Shown: positions 1-9,757 of the stretch, one piece after another
Numbering within the stretch: the first letter of the stretch is position 1
How the letters are laid out: every line of letters starts with the position of its first letter
From: Erwinia tracheiphila
GTDB lineage: Bacteria; Pseudomonadota; Gammaproteobacteria; Enterobacterales; Enterobacteriaceae
Assembly (NCBI RefSeq): GCF_021365465.1
Contig: NZ_CP089932.1
Coordinates: 372,001 to 436,000 of the forward strand
Length of the DNA: 64,000 nt
Direction: 5' to 3'
Made by a program: the position numbers and the translations under genes
Notes under the pieces: generated by a model
The model's database searches: none
What the model was told of the DNA's origin: nothing
Seen by the model: the letters and a program-made list of their open reading frames with translations, nothing else

Positions 1-383
1 TTCGCCAGATGGGCCGGGTTTTCACCCTGAAAACATGCTGCTTTGTAGGTCTGGTTTCTTTGTTCAAACATTTACATCCATTTTTCATTCACCTCTCTGC
101 ACTGAATCTGTTTTATGACGTGCTGTTTGGTAACGTGATAATGGGAATTGGGTTTATAGTATTGCTTCGGTACAAAGCCAGCCCGGACGGTATCAATATT
201 CTGGCGTTGTGGTTACAGCATCGCTACGGCATCCGTGCTGGAAAGTGACAGATGGGCATTGACAGCGGCGTGGTACTGGCCTCGCTGTTTGTGGTGCCGA
301 TGACGGCTGCGTCCATGGTTGGTGCCGTCATCCTTAACCTGATTATTGCCATGAGCCACCACCCTGGTCGTTATTTCGTCTGA
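1..383 (+). pseudogene. YitT-family membrane protein remnant
   Basis: The frame reads through hydrophobic segments with the family-like stretch LLRYKASPDGINILALWLQ, followed by RYGIRAGK. An in-frame TGA at 246-248 breaks it, and the same frame then continues with QMGID and another hydrophobic helix to a TGA at 381-383. The order glycine-rich helix, RYKAS..GINILA, GIRAGK is what I recall of YitT-type integral membrane proteins of unknown transport role. The 5' end lies outside the window, so its full length cannot be judged. The nonsense codon makes a working product unlikely. It lies just upstream of tyrB on the same strand, where alr would be in E. coli. Family assignment is from recall and moderately sure. 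Confidence 0.55.
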
Positions 384-441
384 CTCCTGGACGTTGCGAG
401 CAGCAGCGTCAGGACTTAATTATTTAATGGAGATGTTTACC

Positions 442-1635
442 GTGTTTCAAAACGTTGATGCCTATGCCGGCGATCCTATTCTTTCCCTGATGGAAACCTT
501 CAGGCAGGATGAGAGGCCGCACAAGATAAATCTGAGCATCGGGCTATATTACGACGAACAGGGGCAAATTCCACAGTTGCAGGCGGTAGCCAGTGCAGGA
601 TCTCGCCTGAATGCACAGCCAGCCAGTGCCTCTCTGTATTTGCCAATGGAAGGGTTGTCACCTTACCGCAGTGCCATTGCGTCGCTGCTGTTTGGCCCGC
701 AGCATCCCGTCCTGCAAGCCGGGCGAATTGCCACCGTCCAGACGTTGGGTGGTTCCGGGGCGCTGAAAGTGGGCGCTGACTTTCTGAAAGCGTATTTTCC
801 TGACTCACAGGTCTGGGTAAGCGATCCCACCTGGGAAAACCATGTGGCGATCTTCTCGGGGTCGGGTTTCCAGGTAAACAGCTATCCGTGGTATGACCCA
901 GGCAGCAATGGCGTGATGTTTGACCTGCTGCTGGCGAAACTGAACACGCTGCCGGCGAAGAGTATTGTGCTGTTGCACCCCTGCTGCCATAACCCAACCG
1001 GTGCCGATCTTAACCACAAGCAATGGGACAGGGTCATCGAGGTGCTGAAACAGCGGGAGCTGATCCCGTTCCTTGATATCGCCTATCAGGGCTTTGGTGC
1101 AGGTATGGACGACGATGCCTACGCTATTCGTGCCGTCACCTCAGCCGGGCTGCCCGCGCTGGTCAGTAACTCATTTTCGAAAATTTTCTCACTCTACGGT
1201 GAACGCGTTGGCGGCCTGTCGGTGGTGTGTGACAACACCGAAGAAGCTTCCCGCGTGTTGGGACAGCTGAAAGCGACCGTGCGCCGTAACTACTCCAGCC
1301 CGCCGAATTTTGGGGCGCAGATCGTTTCCTGCGTGTTAAACGATGCTGAACTGAAAGCAAACTGGCTGGCTGAAGTGGAAGGAATGCGTCTGCGTATTCT
1401 GGCGATGCGCCAGCAGCTGGTGGACGTACTGACTACCGCCGTGCCGGGGAAAAACTTCAACTATCTGCTCAGTCAGCGCGGCATGTTCAGCTACACCGGT
1501 CTGAGCGCGGCACAGGTGGAGCGGCTGCGTGAGGAGTTTGGTGTTTATCTGATCGTCAGTGGCCGCATGTGTATGGCCGGCCTGAACAGCAAAAATGTTC
1601 ACCAGGTGGCGAAAGCTTTTGCCGCAGTGATGTAA
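442..1635 (+). CDS. tyrB: Aromatic amino acid aminotransferase TyrB
   Basis: This is a PLP-dependent class I aminotransferase that makes tyrosine and phenylalanine (and leucine) from their 2-oxo acids with glutamate as donor, in the cytoplasm. The 397-residue product has the same length as E. coli TyrB and matches it almost end to end. Visible landmarks are [16 protein letters not shown], the SNPTWENH-like substrate region DPTWENH, the PLP lysine in [16 protein letters not shown] (about residue 247), and the C-terminal arginine in [10 protein letters not shown] chose the GTG start at 442 because it gives the family N-terminus [10 protein letters not shown] and has GGAG 9 bases upstream. ATG codons at 427 and 433 are in frame, and a longer frame begins at 394. 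The gene stands alone and is followed by a hairpin terminator. It appears intact. Confidence 0.95.
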   Translation: MFQNVDAYAGDPILSLMETFRQDERPHKINLSIGLYYDEQGQIPQLQAVASAGSRLNAQPASASLYLPMEGLSPYRSAIASLLFGPQHPVLQAGRIATVQTLGGSGALKVGADFLKAYFPDSQVWVSDPTWENHVAIFSGSGFQVNSYPWYDPGSNGVMFDLLLAKLNTLPAKSIVLLHPCCHNPTGADLNHKQWDRVIEVLKQRELIPFLDIAYQGFGAGMDDDAYAIRAVTSAGLPALVSNSFSKIFSLYGERVGGLSVVCDNTEEASRVLGQLKATVRRNYSSPPNFGAQIVSCVLNDAELKANWLAEVEGMRLRILAMRQQLVDVLTTAVPGKNFNYLLSQRGMFSYTGLSAAQVERLREEFGVYLIVSGRMCMAGLNSKNVHQVAKAFAAVM

Positions 1636-1652
1636 CGCCAGGCGTTTAACAG

Positions 1653-1676
1653 ACGACTCCTTCGGGGGCCGTTTTT
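1653..1676 (+). terminator. Rho-independent terminator of tyrB
   Basis: An imperfect stem (ACGACTCC with GGGGGCCGT around a TTCG loop) is followed by a run of five T, 18 bases after the tyrB stop. There is one mismatch or bulge in the stem, so strength is moderate. Confidence 0.6.
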
Positions 1677-1935
1677 CGTTGTGGCAAGCCATGGTGCGAT
1701 TTTCTTTAATTTCAGCACCTTATGCTGTGATATGCCGGATGACATCCATCATTTCAGATTATCAGACGGGTTATGTGCTGCATAACATCGCTTCTTTCTG
1801 GCGTTTGTTTCCAGAGTCGAGCCGTCTGAAAAGCACGCTAACTGTGAATCAACAGCGTGCAGCAAGTATTAAGGGTTTGCCTTTTCAGCTTTTACTCCAC
1901 ACTTAACAGGACTCATGGGCCTGAGGAGCAATACG

Positions 1936-2348
1936 ATGTGGTATCAGCAAATCATGATGTTGACCCCGAAACCCCGCGGGTTCCATCTGGTGACAGATGA
2001 AATTACCGACGCGCGCGGCTGGAAGACGTACAGGTGGGCCTGCTGCATATGCTGTTGCTGCATACCTCCGCTTCGTTGACGCTAAATGAAAACTGCGATC
2101 CCAGCGTACGCCGCGATATGGAACAATACTTTTTGCGGCAGGTACCGGAAGATGCTCCCTGGGAACATGATTATGAAGGCGCCGATGATATGCCTGCCCA
2201 TGTTAAATCTTCGTCCATTGGCGTATCTCTGACTCTGCCTGTCAGCCGGGGGCGTTTGCTGCCCGGCACATGGCAGGGTATCTGGCTGGACGAGCACCGC
2301 GTTCGCGGTGGGGCGCGGCGTATCGTTGCCACTTTGCAAGGGGAATAA
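1936..2348 (+). pseudogene. yjbQ: YjbQ (UPF0047) pseudogene, frameshifted
   Basis: The ATG at 1936 begins [23 protein letters not shown], close to E. coli YjbQ over about 23 residues. The match then moves to another frame, resuming at about 2011 as [11 protein letters not shown] and running through [31 protein letters not shown] and [12 protein letters not shown] to a TAA at 2348. The join at about 2000-2015 therefore carries an indel. YjbQ is a small conserved cytoplasmic protein reported to have weak thiamin phosphate synthase-like activity. The order tyrB, yjbQ, yjbR, uvrA matches E. coli apart from missing genes (aphA among them). The conserved core is complete from 2034, but no good internal start is seen, so I call it broken. 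Confidence 0.85.
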
Positions 2349-2355
2349 CATCACA

Positions 2356-2686
2356 ATGAACGTATCGTAACTTCTCTCATATTGCATGGATAAACCGGGT
2401 GCTGAACAACGTGTCCACAGCGACTGGAAAGCCACGCAGATTAAAGTTAATGAAGTGCTGTTTGCGCAGGTGTTAGATCAACGGACGTCCAGTGGCGGCA
2501 CTGAAAACCACGCCCGTGTTGGCTGAGTTATTGTGTGAGGAACATCACGATGCGCAGCCCAGCGAGCACCTCAACAAATCGCACTGGAGTACGGTGCTGT
2601 TGAATGACTCGCTGAAGGATTCGCAAATTTACTATCTGGTGGATGCCTCCTGGCAGCAGGCGCTGAACAGCAAAAGCGGTCATTAA
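2356..2686 (+). pseudogene. yjbR: YjbR (MmcQ/YjbR family) pseudogene
   Basis: The ATG at 2356 is followed by a TAA as its fifth codon (2368-2370). After that the frame reads LLSYCMDKPGAEQRVHSDWKATQIKVNEVLF, as in E. coli YjbR. A frameshift near 2485-2495 moves the match to the frame AALKTTPVLAELLCEEHHD, then HLNKSHWSTVLLNDSL and DSQIYYLVDASW, ending at 2686 with a shortened tail. So there is one nonsense codon and one frameshift. YjbR is a small DNA-binding-like protein of unknown role. It follows yjbQ by 7 bases, the ancestral tandem order, and both genes are dead. Confidence 0.85.
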
Positions 2687-2963
2687 CGGCAGCCGTTTGT
2701 CGCCAGCGTTTCAGCCCTGCTTAACTTTGCGACCAGTGGCCAATTATTCTGCCGTGGCGCACTACGACAGGGCGGCGAAGCAGGCAGCCCCGGTCGCTGT
2801 GCGTGGGTTAAGCTGCCCCGGAAAGCTTGCACGGCTTGCTGGCAGCAAATGCAGGGCACGGATAGCGTTGGCATTCAAGGATACCGGATGCAATGGCTGA
2901 CCGCATTAAAACATCTGGCCAGTCCAGGGACAATTCACCCGCCATCAAGGCCGGGGATTACCT

Positions 2964-4016
2964 TTAATTGCGCAACGTATCGATATCAATAACAAAACGA
3001 TACTTCGCGTCACTTTTCAGCATACGTTCGTAAGCTTCGTTAATTTCGTCCATTCTGATTAGCTCAATATCGGAAGTGAGATTATGCTTGCCGCAAAAAT
3101 CCAGCATTTCCTGAGTTTCTTTGATTCCGCCAATCAGCGAACCCGCCACGCTACGGCGCTTGAATATCAGATTGAACACCTGCGGTGACGGATGGTCATG
3201 CTCCGGTACCCCAACCAGCGTCAGGGTGCCATCGCGACGTAGCAGAGTGATAAACGGATTCAGGTCGTGCGGGACGGCAACGGTATTTACAATCAGGTCA
3301 AAGCTGTTCGCATGCGCGGCCATCTGATCCGCATCTTTCGAAATAACGACTTCATGCGCCCCCAGGCGTTTTCCATCTTCAATTTTGGAAGGAGACGTGG
3401 TGAACAACACCACATGCGCACCCATGGCATGCGCAATTTTAACCCCCATGTGTCCCAGCCCACCCAGACCGACAATGCCCACTTTTTTACCCGGCCCGGC
3501 ACCCCAATGATGTAGCGGAGAATAAGTGGTAATGCCCGCACAGAGCAACGGCGCAGCGCCGGCCGGATCGAGATTTTCCGGGACGCGTAACACAAAGTCT
3601 TGCGTGACGACAACCTGGGTTGAATAGCCGCCGTACGTGGTCTCACCAGTGATGCGGTCCTGACCGTTATAGGTGCCGGTAAAGCCGTTTTCACAATACT
3701 GTTCCAGGTCTTCTTTGCAACTGTCACAGGTACGGCAGGAATCAACCAGACAACCTACGCCGACCAGATCGCCCACGTTGTATTTGTGAACATGGCTACC
3801 GATTGCGGTAACACGTCCCACGATTTCATGACCCGGAACGACGGGAAAAACCGTATTTTTCCATTCGTTACGGGCCTGATGGAGGTCCGAGTGGCACACG
3901 CCACAAAACAGGACATCAATCTGGACGTCGTGTTCACGGAGTTCACGCGGTTTATATTCAAACGGTGCCAGCTTAGACTGTGCGTCCTGTGCTGCCCAGG
4001 CATGAGTGATATTCAT
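2964..4016 (-). CDS. NADP-dependent zinc alcohol dehydrogenase, YahK/CAD type
   Basis: This medium-chain dehydrogenase/reductase of 350 residues should interconvert aldehydes and alcohols with NADP(H) in the cytoplasm. Near the N-terminus CGVCHSDLHQARNEW supplies a catalytic zinc cysteine, and GHEIVGRV supplies the zinc histidine-glutamate pair. The structural zinc cysteines are in VDSCRTCDSCKEDLEQYC. The nucleotide-binding glycine motif is GLGGLGHMG. The later stretch GGIKETQEMLDFCGKHN and the end RMLKSDAKYRFVID match E. coli YahK as I recall it. GGAG lies just upstream of the ATG. In E. coli this position next to uvrA holds no such gene, so it is either a lineage-specific neighbour or an insertion. 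It is intact; the exact substrate is unknown. Confidence 0.85.
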   Translation of the reverse strand: MNITHAWAAQDAQSKLAPFEYKPRELREHDVQIDVLFCGVCHSDLHQARNEWKNTVFPVVPGHEIVGRVTAIGSHVHKYNVGDLVGVGCLVDSCRTCDSCKEDLEQYCENGFTGTYNGQDRITGETTYGGYSTQVVVTQDFVLRVPENLDPAGAAPLLCAGITTYSPLHHWGAGPGKKVGIVGLGGLGHMGVKIAHAMGAHVVLFTTSPSKIEDGKRLGAHEVVISKDADQMAAHANSFDLIVNTVAVPHDLNPFITLLRRDGTLTLVGVPEHDHPSPQVFNLIFKRRSVAGSLIGGIKETQEMLDFCGKHNLTSDIELIRMDEINEAYERMLKSDAKYRFVIDIDTLRN

Positions 4017-4378
4017 GGTTTCTCCAATAATTGATAGTGTTCACAAAGCTTGCCCTGCGGAAGGTATATTGCCTGTAAGCGCCGCTCAACCATCGCCCGG
4101 TAGCGTCTTCGAGGGCACCCGCTTCAGTCATCCGAAAAACAGGAACTATAAGGATAGTCAGCCATGTGCAAAAGGAACATAGCGGAATCTGTTTAATTCT
4201 CGCCTGATATTGCAAACTTCGGTTTGAAGCCGCTGGAAAAGCGTTGGAAACGGCTGAAAATTTTCGAAAGGCAAACGCAGTACCTGTTGCAGAACGGTTT
4301 TGGTTATAATGGATATATTCCAGGCCCTGACTGGCCGGAACGTTGTCTCCGCCAGCAAGACAGCCCGATAAAGTGATG
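4017..4378. other. Intergenic region between the dehydrogenase and uvrA
   Basis: I found no gene with a usable start in these 362 bases. The minus strand has two overlapping open stretches (66 and 80 codons) without recognisable motifs. It must contain the promoter of the dehydrogenase gene and the 3' untranslated end of uvrA. Confidence 0.5.
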
Positions 4379-7204
4379 CTATTTCAGCAGCGGTTTCAGG
4401 AAGCGGGCCGTGTGTGATGCTTTACATTTTGCCACCGTTTCCGGCGTACCAGAGGCGAGAATCTCTCCGCCGCCACTGCCCCCTTCCGGCCCCAGATCGA
4501 CAATCCAGTCGGCGGTTTTGATCACATCGAGATTGTGTTCAATCACCACGATAGTATTGCCCTGATCGCGTAGCTGATGCAGGACTTCCAGTAACTGCTG
4601 GATATCTGCAAAGTGCAGGCCGGTGGTAGGTTCATCAAGAATATACAGCGTCTGGCCTGTGCCACGCTTCGACAGCTCTCGCGCCAGCTTCACGCGTTGG
4701 GCTTCACCGCCGGACAGCGTGGTGGCTGACTGCCCCAGGCGGATATAGGAAAGCCCCACATCCATCATCGTTTGCAGCTTACGCGCCAGCGCAGGAACGG
4801 CATCGAAAAATTCCCGTGCCTCTTCAATGGTCATCTCCAGCACTTCGTGAATACTTTTGCCTTTGTACTTAATCTCCAGTGTTTCACGGTTATAGCGTTT
4901 GCCCTTGCACTGATCGCACGGGACGTAAATATCCGGCAGAAAGTGCATTTCCACTTTAATCATACCATCGCCCTGGCAAGCTTCGCAGCGACCACCACGC
5001 ACGTTAAAGCTGAAGCGGCCTGGCGTGTAGCCACGCGTGCGTGATTCAGGAACCCCCGAAAACAGCTCGCGTACCGGGGTAAAAATACCGGTGTAGGTCG
5101 CTGGGTTGGAACGGGGGGTACGCCCAATCGGGCTTTGATCGATATCGATAACCTTATCGAAATGCTCCATACCGCTGATGTCGCGATAGGGCGCTGGCTC
5201 AATAATGGTGGCACCGTTCAACAGTCTTTGCGCAATCGGAAACAGCGTGTCGTTAATAAGCGTTGATTTACCTGAACCGGAAACGCCAGTAATACAGCTG
5301 AACAGGCCAACCGGTAGCGTCAGAGTGACATCCTTCAAATTGTTACCCTTTGCACCAGTGAGCTTCAGCACTTTATTCGGGGCGGCTTTTACTCGCTCCT
5401 GTGGAACGGCGATGCTGCGCTTACCGCTGAGGAATTGACCGGTCAGCGAGGCATCCACCGCCATAATGTCATCCACGGTGCCTTCTGCTACCACCTGACC
5501 GCCGCGCACACCGGCGCCGGGGCCAATATCGATAACGTGATCCGCCGCGCGGATCGCATCTTCGTCATGCTCAACCACAATGACCGTGTTACCAAGATTA
5601 CGTAAATGCACCAGTGTTTCCAGCAGGCGCTCATTATCGCGCTGGTGCAGGCCAATAGAAGGCTCATCGAGCACATACATCACCCCAACCAGACCCGCAC
5701 CGATCTGGCTGGCCAGGCGGATACGCTGTGCTTCACCGCCTGAAAGCGTTTCAGCGGAGCGGGACAGCGAAAGGTAATTCAGGCCGACGTTGACGAGGAA
5801 CTTCAGCCTGTCGCCAATCTCTTTCAGCACTTTCTCCGCGATTTTTGCCCGCTGACCACTGAGCTTCATCTCCTGAAAAAAGGTCATTGCGTGACCGATA
5901 CTCATATCAGAGATGGTGGGCAGATTGGTATTTTCAACAAACACATGGCGCGCCTCGCGACGCAGACGAGTGCCTTCACAGCTGGCGCAGGCACGATTGC
6001 TGATAAATTTTGCCAGATCTTCCCGTACTGCGGCCGACTCCGTTTCTTTATAACGGCGTTCCATGTTGTGCAGCACACCTTCAAACGGATGCCTGCGAAC
6101 AGAGGTATCACCGCGATCATTAATGTACTTAAACTCGATATTTTCTTTGCCTGAACCATAAAGGATAACCTTGCGGGTGCTGGCATCCAGCGAAATAAAC
6201 GGTGTTTCGATATCAAAATTCAGATGTTCGGACAGAGAACACAGCATCTGAAAGTAATAGAAGTTACGGCGATCCCAGCCGCGAATGGCACCCCCGGCCA
6301 GAGAAAGATCTGGGTTTTGCACCACGCGCTCGGGATCAAAATATTGCTGCACCCCCAGACCATCGCAGGTTGCGCAGGCGCCAGCCGGATTATTAAAGGA
6401 AAACAGACGCGGCTCCAGCTCGCTCATGCTGTAACCACAGACCGGGCAGGCAAAATTAGCGGAGAAAACCAGCTCTTCAGCGCTGGTATCATCCATATCG
6501 GCGACTACGACAGTGCCGCCCGAGAGTTCCAGCGCGGTTTCAAATGATTCAGCAAGGCGCTGTTGCAGATCGTCCCGTACCTTAAAACGATCAACCACCA
6601 CTTCGATGGTGTGCTTTTTTTGCAGCTCAAGTTTTGGCGGATCGGAGAGATCGCAGACTTCACCATCAATACGTGCGCGGATATAGCCCTGGGAGGCGAG
6701 GTTTTCCAGGGTTTTGCTGTGTTCTCCTTTACGTTCTTTGATAATGGGGGCCAGCAGCATCAGGCGGCGTCCTTCTGTCAGTGCCAGCACGTTATCCACC
6801 ATCTGACTAACGGTTTGCGCGGCCAGGGTAACATCGTGTTCCGGGCAGCGGGGTTCACCCACACGGGCAAACAGCAGGCGTAGATAGTCGTGGATTTCGG
6901 TGATGGTGCCTACGGTAGAACGCGGATTGTGTGACGTCGATTTCTGCTCGATTGAAATTGCCGGGGACAGCCCTTCAATATGATCAACGTCCGGTTTCTC
7001 CATCAGCGAAAGAAACTGGCGCGCATAGGCTGAGAGCGACTCGACGTAGCGGCGCTGACCTTCTGCATAAAGGGTGTCAAACGCCAGTGAGGATTTCCCC
7101 GAACCTGACAGGCCGGTGACCACAATCAGTTTGTCGCGAGGGATGATCAGGTTAATGTTTTTCAAATTATGGGTGCGTGCACCCCGAACTTCGATCTTAT
7201 CCAT
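4379..7204 (-). CDS. uvrA: Excinuclease ABC subunit UvrA
   Basis: UvrA is the damage-recognition ATPase of nucleotide excision repair; it dimerises, loads UvrB onto distorted DNA and then leaves. The product has 941 residues, against 940 in E. coli. Two ABC modules are visible. The first has Walker A GLSGSGKS at about residue 31, signature LSGGEAQR and Walker B DEPSIGLH. The second has Walker A GVSGSGKS at about 640, the zinc module [21 protein letters not shown], signature LSGGEAQR and Walker [10 protein letters not shown] further zinc module, [14 protein letters not shown], is near residue 255, with a CASCEGTR pair later. It is divergent from ssb, as in E. coli, and a LexA site lies about 80 bases upstream, so SOS control is expected. 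No damage to the frame is seen. Confidence 0.97.
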   Translation of the reverse strand: MDKIEVRGARTHNLKNINLIIPRDKLIVVTGLSGSGKSSLAFDTLYAEGQRRYVESLSAYARQFLSLMEKPDVDHIEGLSPAISIEQKSTSHNPRSTVGTITEIHDYLRLLFARVGEPRCPEHDVTLAAQTVSQMVDNVLALTEGRRLMLLAPIIKERKGEHSKTLENLASQGYIRARIDGEVCDLSDPPKLELQKKHTIEVVVDRFKVRDDLQQRLAESFETALELSGGTVVVADMDDTSAEELVFSANFACPVCGYSMSELEPRLFSFNNPAGACATCDGLGVQQYFDPERVVQNPDLSLAGGAIRGWDRRNFYYFQMLCSLSEHLNFDIETPFISLDASTRKVILYGSGKENIEFKYINDRGDTSVRRHPFEGVLHNMERRYKETESAAVREDLAKFISNRACASCEGTRLRREARHVFVENTNLPTISDMSIGHAMTFFQEMKLSGQRAKIAEKVLKEIGDRLKFLVNVGLNYLSLSRSAETLSGGEAQRIRLASQIGAGLVGVMYVLDEPSIGLHQRDNERLLETLVHLRNLGNTVIVVEHDEDAIRAADHVIDIGPGAGVRGGQVVAEGTVDDIMAVDASLTGQFLSGKRSIAVPQERVKAAPNKVLKLTGAKGNNLKDVTLTLPVGLFSCITGVSGSGKSTLINDTLFPIAQRLLNGATIIEPAPYRDISGMEHFDKVIDIDQSPIGRTPRSNPATYTGIFTPVRELFSGVPESRTRGYTPGRFSFNVRGGRCEACQGDGMIKVEMHFLPDIYVPCDQCKGKRYNRETLEIKYKGKSIHEVLEMTIEEAREFFDAVPALARKLQTMMDVGLSYIRLGQSATTLSGGEAQRVKLARELSKRGTGQTLYILDEPTTGLHFADIQQLLEVLHQLRDQGNTIVVIEHNLDVIKTADWIVDLGPEGGSGGGEILASGTPETVAKCKASHTARFLKPLLK

Positions 7205-7285
7205 TCACAATTCCCGGATTAACACAGACCCACCATGCCTGTCTGGCACGGCCAGGATGAAGCCTGTCATTATGGCACAAAAAAA

Positions 7286-7305
7286 ACTGATTGGATATAC
7301 AGTGT
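7286..7305. promoter_or_regulatory. LexA (SOS) operator between uvrA and ssb
   Basis: The spaced palindrome CTG-N10-CAG is present at 7288-7303; read on the minus strand it is CTGTATATCCAATCAG, with the strong CTGTATAT half-site. The E. coli uvrA-ssb intergenic region has a LexA site in the same place. It should repress uvrA, and possibly one ssb promoter, until DNA damage. Confidence 0.85.
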
Positions 7306-7506
7306 TCTGTCATCTGTTTGAAACCAGGAGGGCTGTTGTTTCGCCGGATTAGTGAAAAATCTACGATCTTCCTTCAATGACTGAAATGAAACATTGCCAG
7401 CAGGATCTGCCCTGGTCGATCGCGATCGGAAGATGGGATTTGGTGATATACAGTGTTAGAATTTCTGGCTTAGAATTAACGCAGAACATTTATCGGAGAG
7501 GCGAAC

Positions 7507-8043
7507 ATGGCCAGCAGAGGCATAAATAAAGTGATCCTGGTAGGCAACCTGGGTCAGGATCCTGAAGTCCGTTACATGCCGAATGGCGGTGCTGTTGCCA
7601 ATATCACTCTGGCTACCTCTGAAAGCTGGCGTGACAAACAGACTGGTGAAACTAAAGAGAAAACAGAATGGCATCGCGTGGTGCTGTTTGGAAAGCTTGC
7701 TGAAGTGGCGGGCGAATATCTGCGCAAAGGTTCTCAGGTTTATATTGAGGGTGCGCTTCAGACGCGTAAATGGACCGATCAGGCAGGCGTTGAGAAATAC
7801 ACCACAGAAGTGGTTGTTAACGTTGGTGGCACCATGCAGATGCTGGGTGGCCGCCAGGGCGGCGGTGCGCAGGCTGGTGGTAATAACCAGGGTAATAATA
7901 ACGGCTGGGGTCAGCCTCAGCAGCCGCAGGGCGGCAACCAGTTCAGCGGCGGCGGTCAGGCGTCACGGCCACAGTCACAGCAAAACAGCGCACCCATCAG
8001 CAATGAACCGCCGATGGATTTTGACGACGATATCCCGTTTTGA
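7507..8043 (+). CDS. ssb: Single-stranded DNA-binding protein SSB
   Basis: SSB coats single-stranded DNA as a homotetramer and recruits replication and repair enzymes through its C-terminal tip. The 178-residue protein has the OB-fold domain from residue 1 to about 115 ([21 protein letters not shown], then [22 protein letters not shown] and [13 protein letters not shown]). A Gly/Gln/Asn-rich linker with [14 protein letters not shown] follows, and then the conserved acidic tip [14 protein letters not shown] lies 8 bases before the ATG. It is divergent from uvrA. Immediately after the TGA a group II intron begins, so the native 3' untranslated region and terminator of ssb have been displaced by more than 7 kb. 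Confidence 0.97.
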   Translation: MASRGINKVILVGNLGQDPEVRYMPNGGAVANITLATSESWRDKQTGETKEKTEWHRVVLFGKLAEVAGEYLRKGSQVYIEGALQTRKWTDQAGVEKYTTEVVVNVGGTMQMLGGRQGGGAQAGGNNQGNNNGWGQPQQPQGGNQFSGGGQASRPQSQQNSAPISNEPPMDFDDDIPF

Positions 8044-9757
8044 GTGGACTGAAAAGCTGCTCGATTACTTGCAGGTGAGAGTCCTGCCACGGTAGTTGGT
8101 TAATTTGACCGTGTAGCTATGGCGTACGTGTGGAAGGTGACTGAAACGCGGGAACAGCGCCGGATAAACGTTGTCCCAGCCCCAGACAGTGGGCGCGCGC
8201 AAATACACAGCCCGTAACTGACAGTGAACTCAAATCCGCCTCGTAAATGTCAACCATACAACAATGCTGGGAGAGTATGGCGTAGGGTGATTTTGCCGAG
8301 CCTCTGGAATGGGGGCGAAGGCCAGTGCAGTCCGATGGATTAATTAACCATGTGAAGTCGGGCCAGGGATCCGGGGTTTTGGAGATAGGATGTGTAGAAA
8401 GTGTCGAGCGGAACAGTCGAGACCTCTCCCCATCGTGGGGTAACCCACCACGTAATTGAAGGTATAAGGCGTCCACCGAAATCCGGATAGACGCGGGATA
8501 GAGGAGTCGGAGGAGGCCATAGTACTGATGACGGTTGAGACAACAAAACTCAGCCGTAAGGAAGGACCTCTACTTCTGTCAGGCTTTGTGATGCAGGAGG
8601 TACTACGTGATTGCGAAAGCTCAAAACACGGCATTTGAAAAGGTACGAGTACTGCAACGCAAGCTATACCTGGCCGCCAAGGCGGATCCGAAACGTAAGT
8701 TTGGTGTTCTGTATGACAAGGTATGCAGTAATCAGGTTTTAGGCATGGCATGGACTCAGGTCAGAGCTAACAAAGGTGCGCCGGGCATTGACCGGCTCTC
8801 AATCGAACAGGTTGAGAAAGAGATCGGCGTTGGTAATTTCCTGCGGGATATCCAGAAGAAACTTGTTGCGAAACGGTATGCTCCACAGCCTGTACGGAGG
8901 GTTTATATCCCGAAGTCAGATGGAAAGGAAAGGCCGCTTGGCATACCCGTTATAGCAGACCGTGTAGTACAGGCAGCAGTAAAGATCGTCATAGAACCGC
9001 TGTTCGAAGCGGGCTTTAAAGACTTCTCATATGGCTTCCGACCGCGCAGAAGTGCGCAACAGGCGCTGAGAGAGATCTATAAATGGCTGAACTTTAAATG
9101 TCATTGGGGTGGTGGATGCCGATTTGAAGTCGTATTTCGACACTATCCCCCACGACAAACTGCTGCTGTCAGTGAGGATCAGAGTCATTGACCGTCCGGT
9201 CATGAAGCTGATTGAAATGTGGTTGAAAGCCGGAGTTATGGGTGAGGTTGGTCAGAAGAGCAGTGATACAGGCACTCCGCAAGGAGGCGTCATATCGCCA
9301 CTACTGGCAAATCTGTACCTCCACTGGCTTGACCATGTCTGGGAAAAGCAGGGATTTAACCAGCGATGGCATGACGCTCATCTAGTGCGTTATGCCGATG
9401 ACTTTGTCATTTTGTGCAGAAAGCAACCGAAGTTTTATCTGGCTCAGGCCCAGAGGGTACTGGGTCGGCTTGGGTTAACACTTAACGCAGAGAAGACAAA
9501 AGTCGTTAACGCGACTAAATCGCCGTTTGAGTTTCTCGGTCACAGGTTCGCAGTGCAGTCGTCCAAAAAGGACGGAAAGCTGAAAACCTACTATTACCCC
9601 TCACCGAAATCAATGAAAACCGTGAAGCGCAAGATCCGCGAAGTCACACATAAAGGTCAGCACTGGGATCTGCCGGTGTTAATCAGAATGAAGATAAATC
9701 CAATCCTCAGAGGTTAATGCCGATCATTTAAGGATCGGTTGACCGATCCGGTTTATG

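Noticed and set aside
394..441. Longer TyrB start at 394, and ATG starts at 427 and 433
   Set aside because: The extra residues have no counterpart in TyrB proteins and there is no ribosome site before 394; GGAG at 429 fits GTG at 442.
500..997. 165-codon minus-strand frame inside tyrB
   Set aside because: Opposite-strand shadow of a well-conserved gene, low-complexity composition, no motif.
2687..2963. 67-codon frame at 2697-2900 as a gene
   Set aside because: Neither it nor the alternative frame in the same stretch matches anything I know, and there is no ribosome site; probably remnant DNA.
7441..7460. Second LexA site before ssb (GATATACAG at 7445)
   Set aside because: The CAG is not preceded by CTG at the required 10-base spacing.
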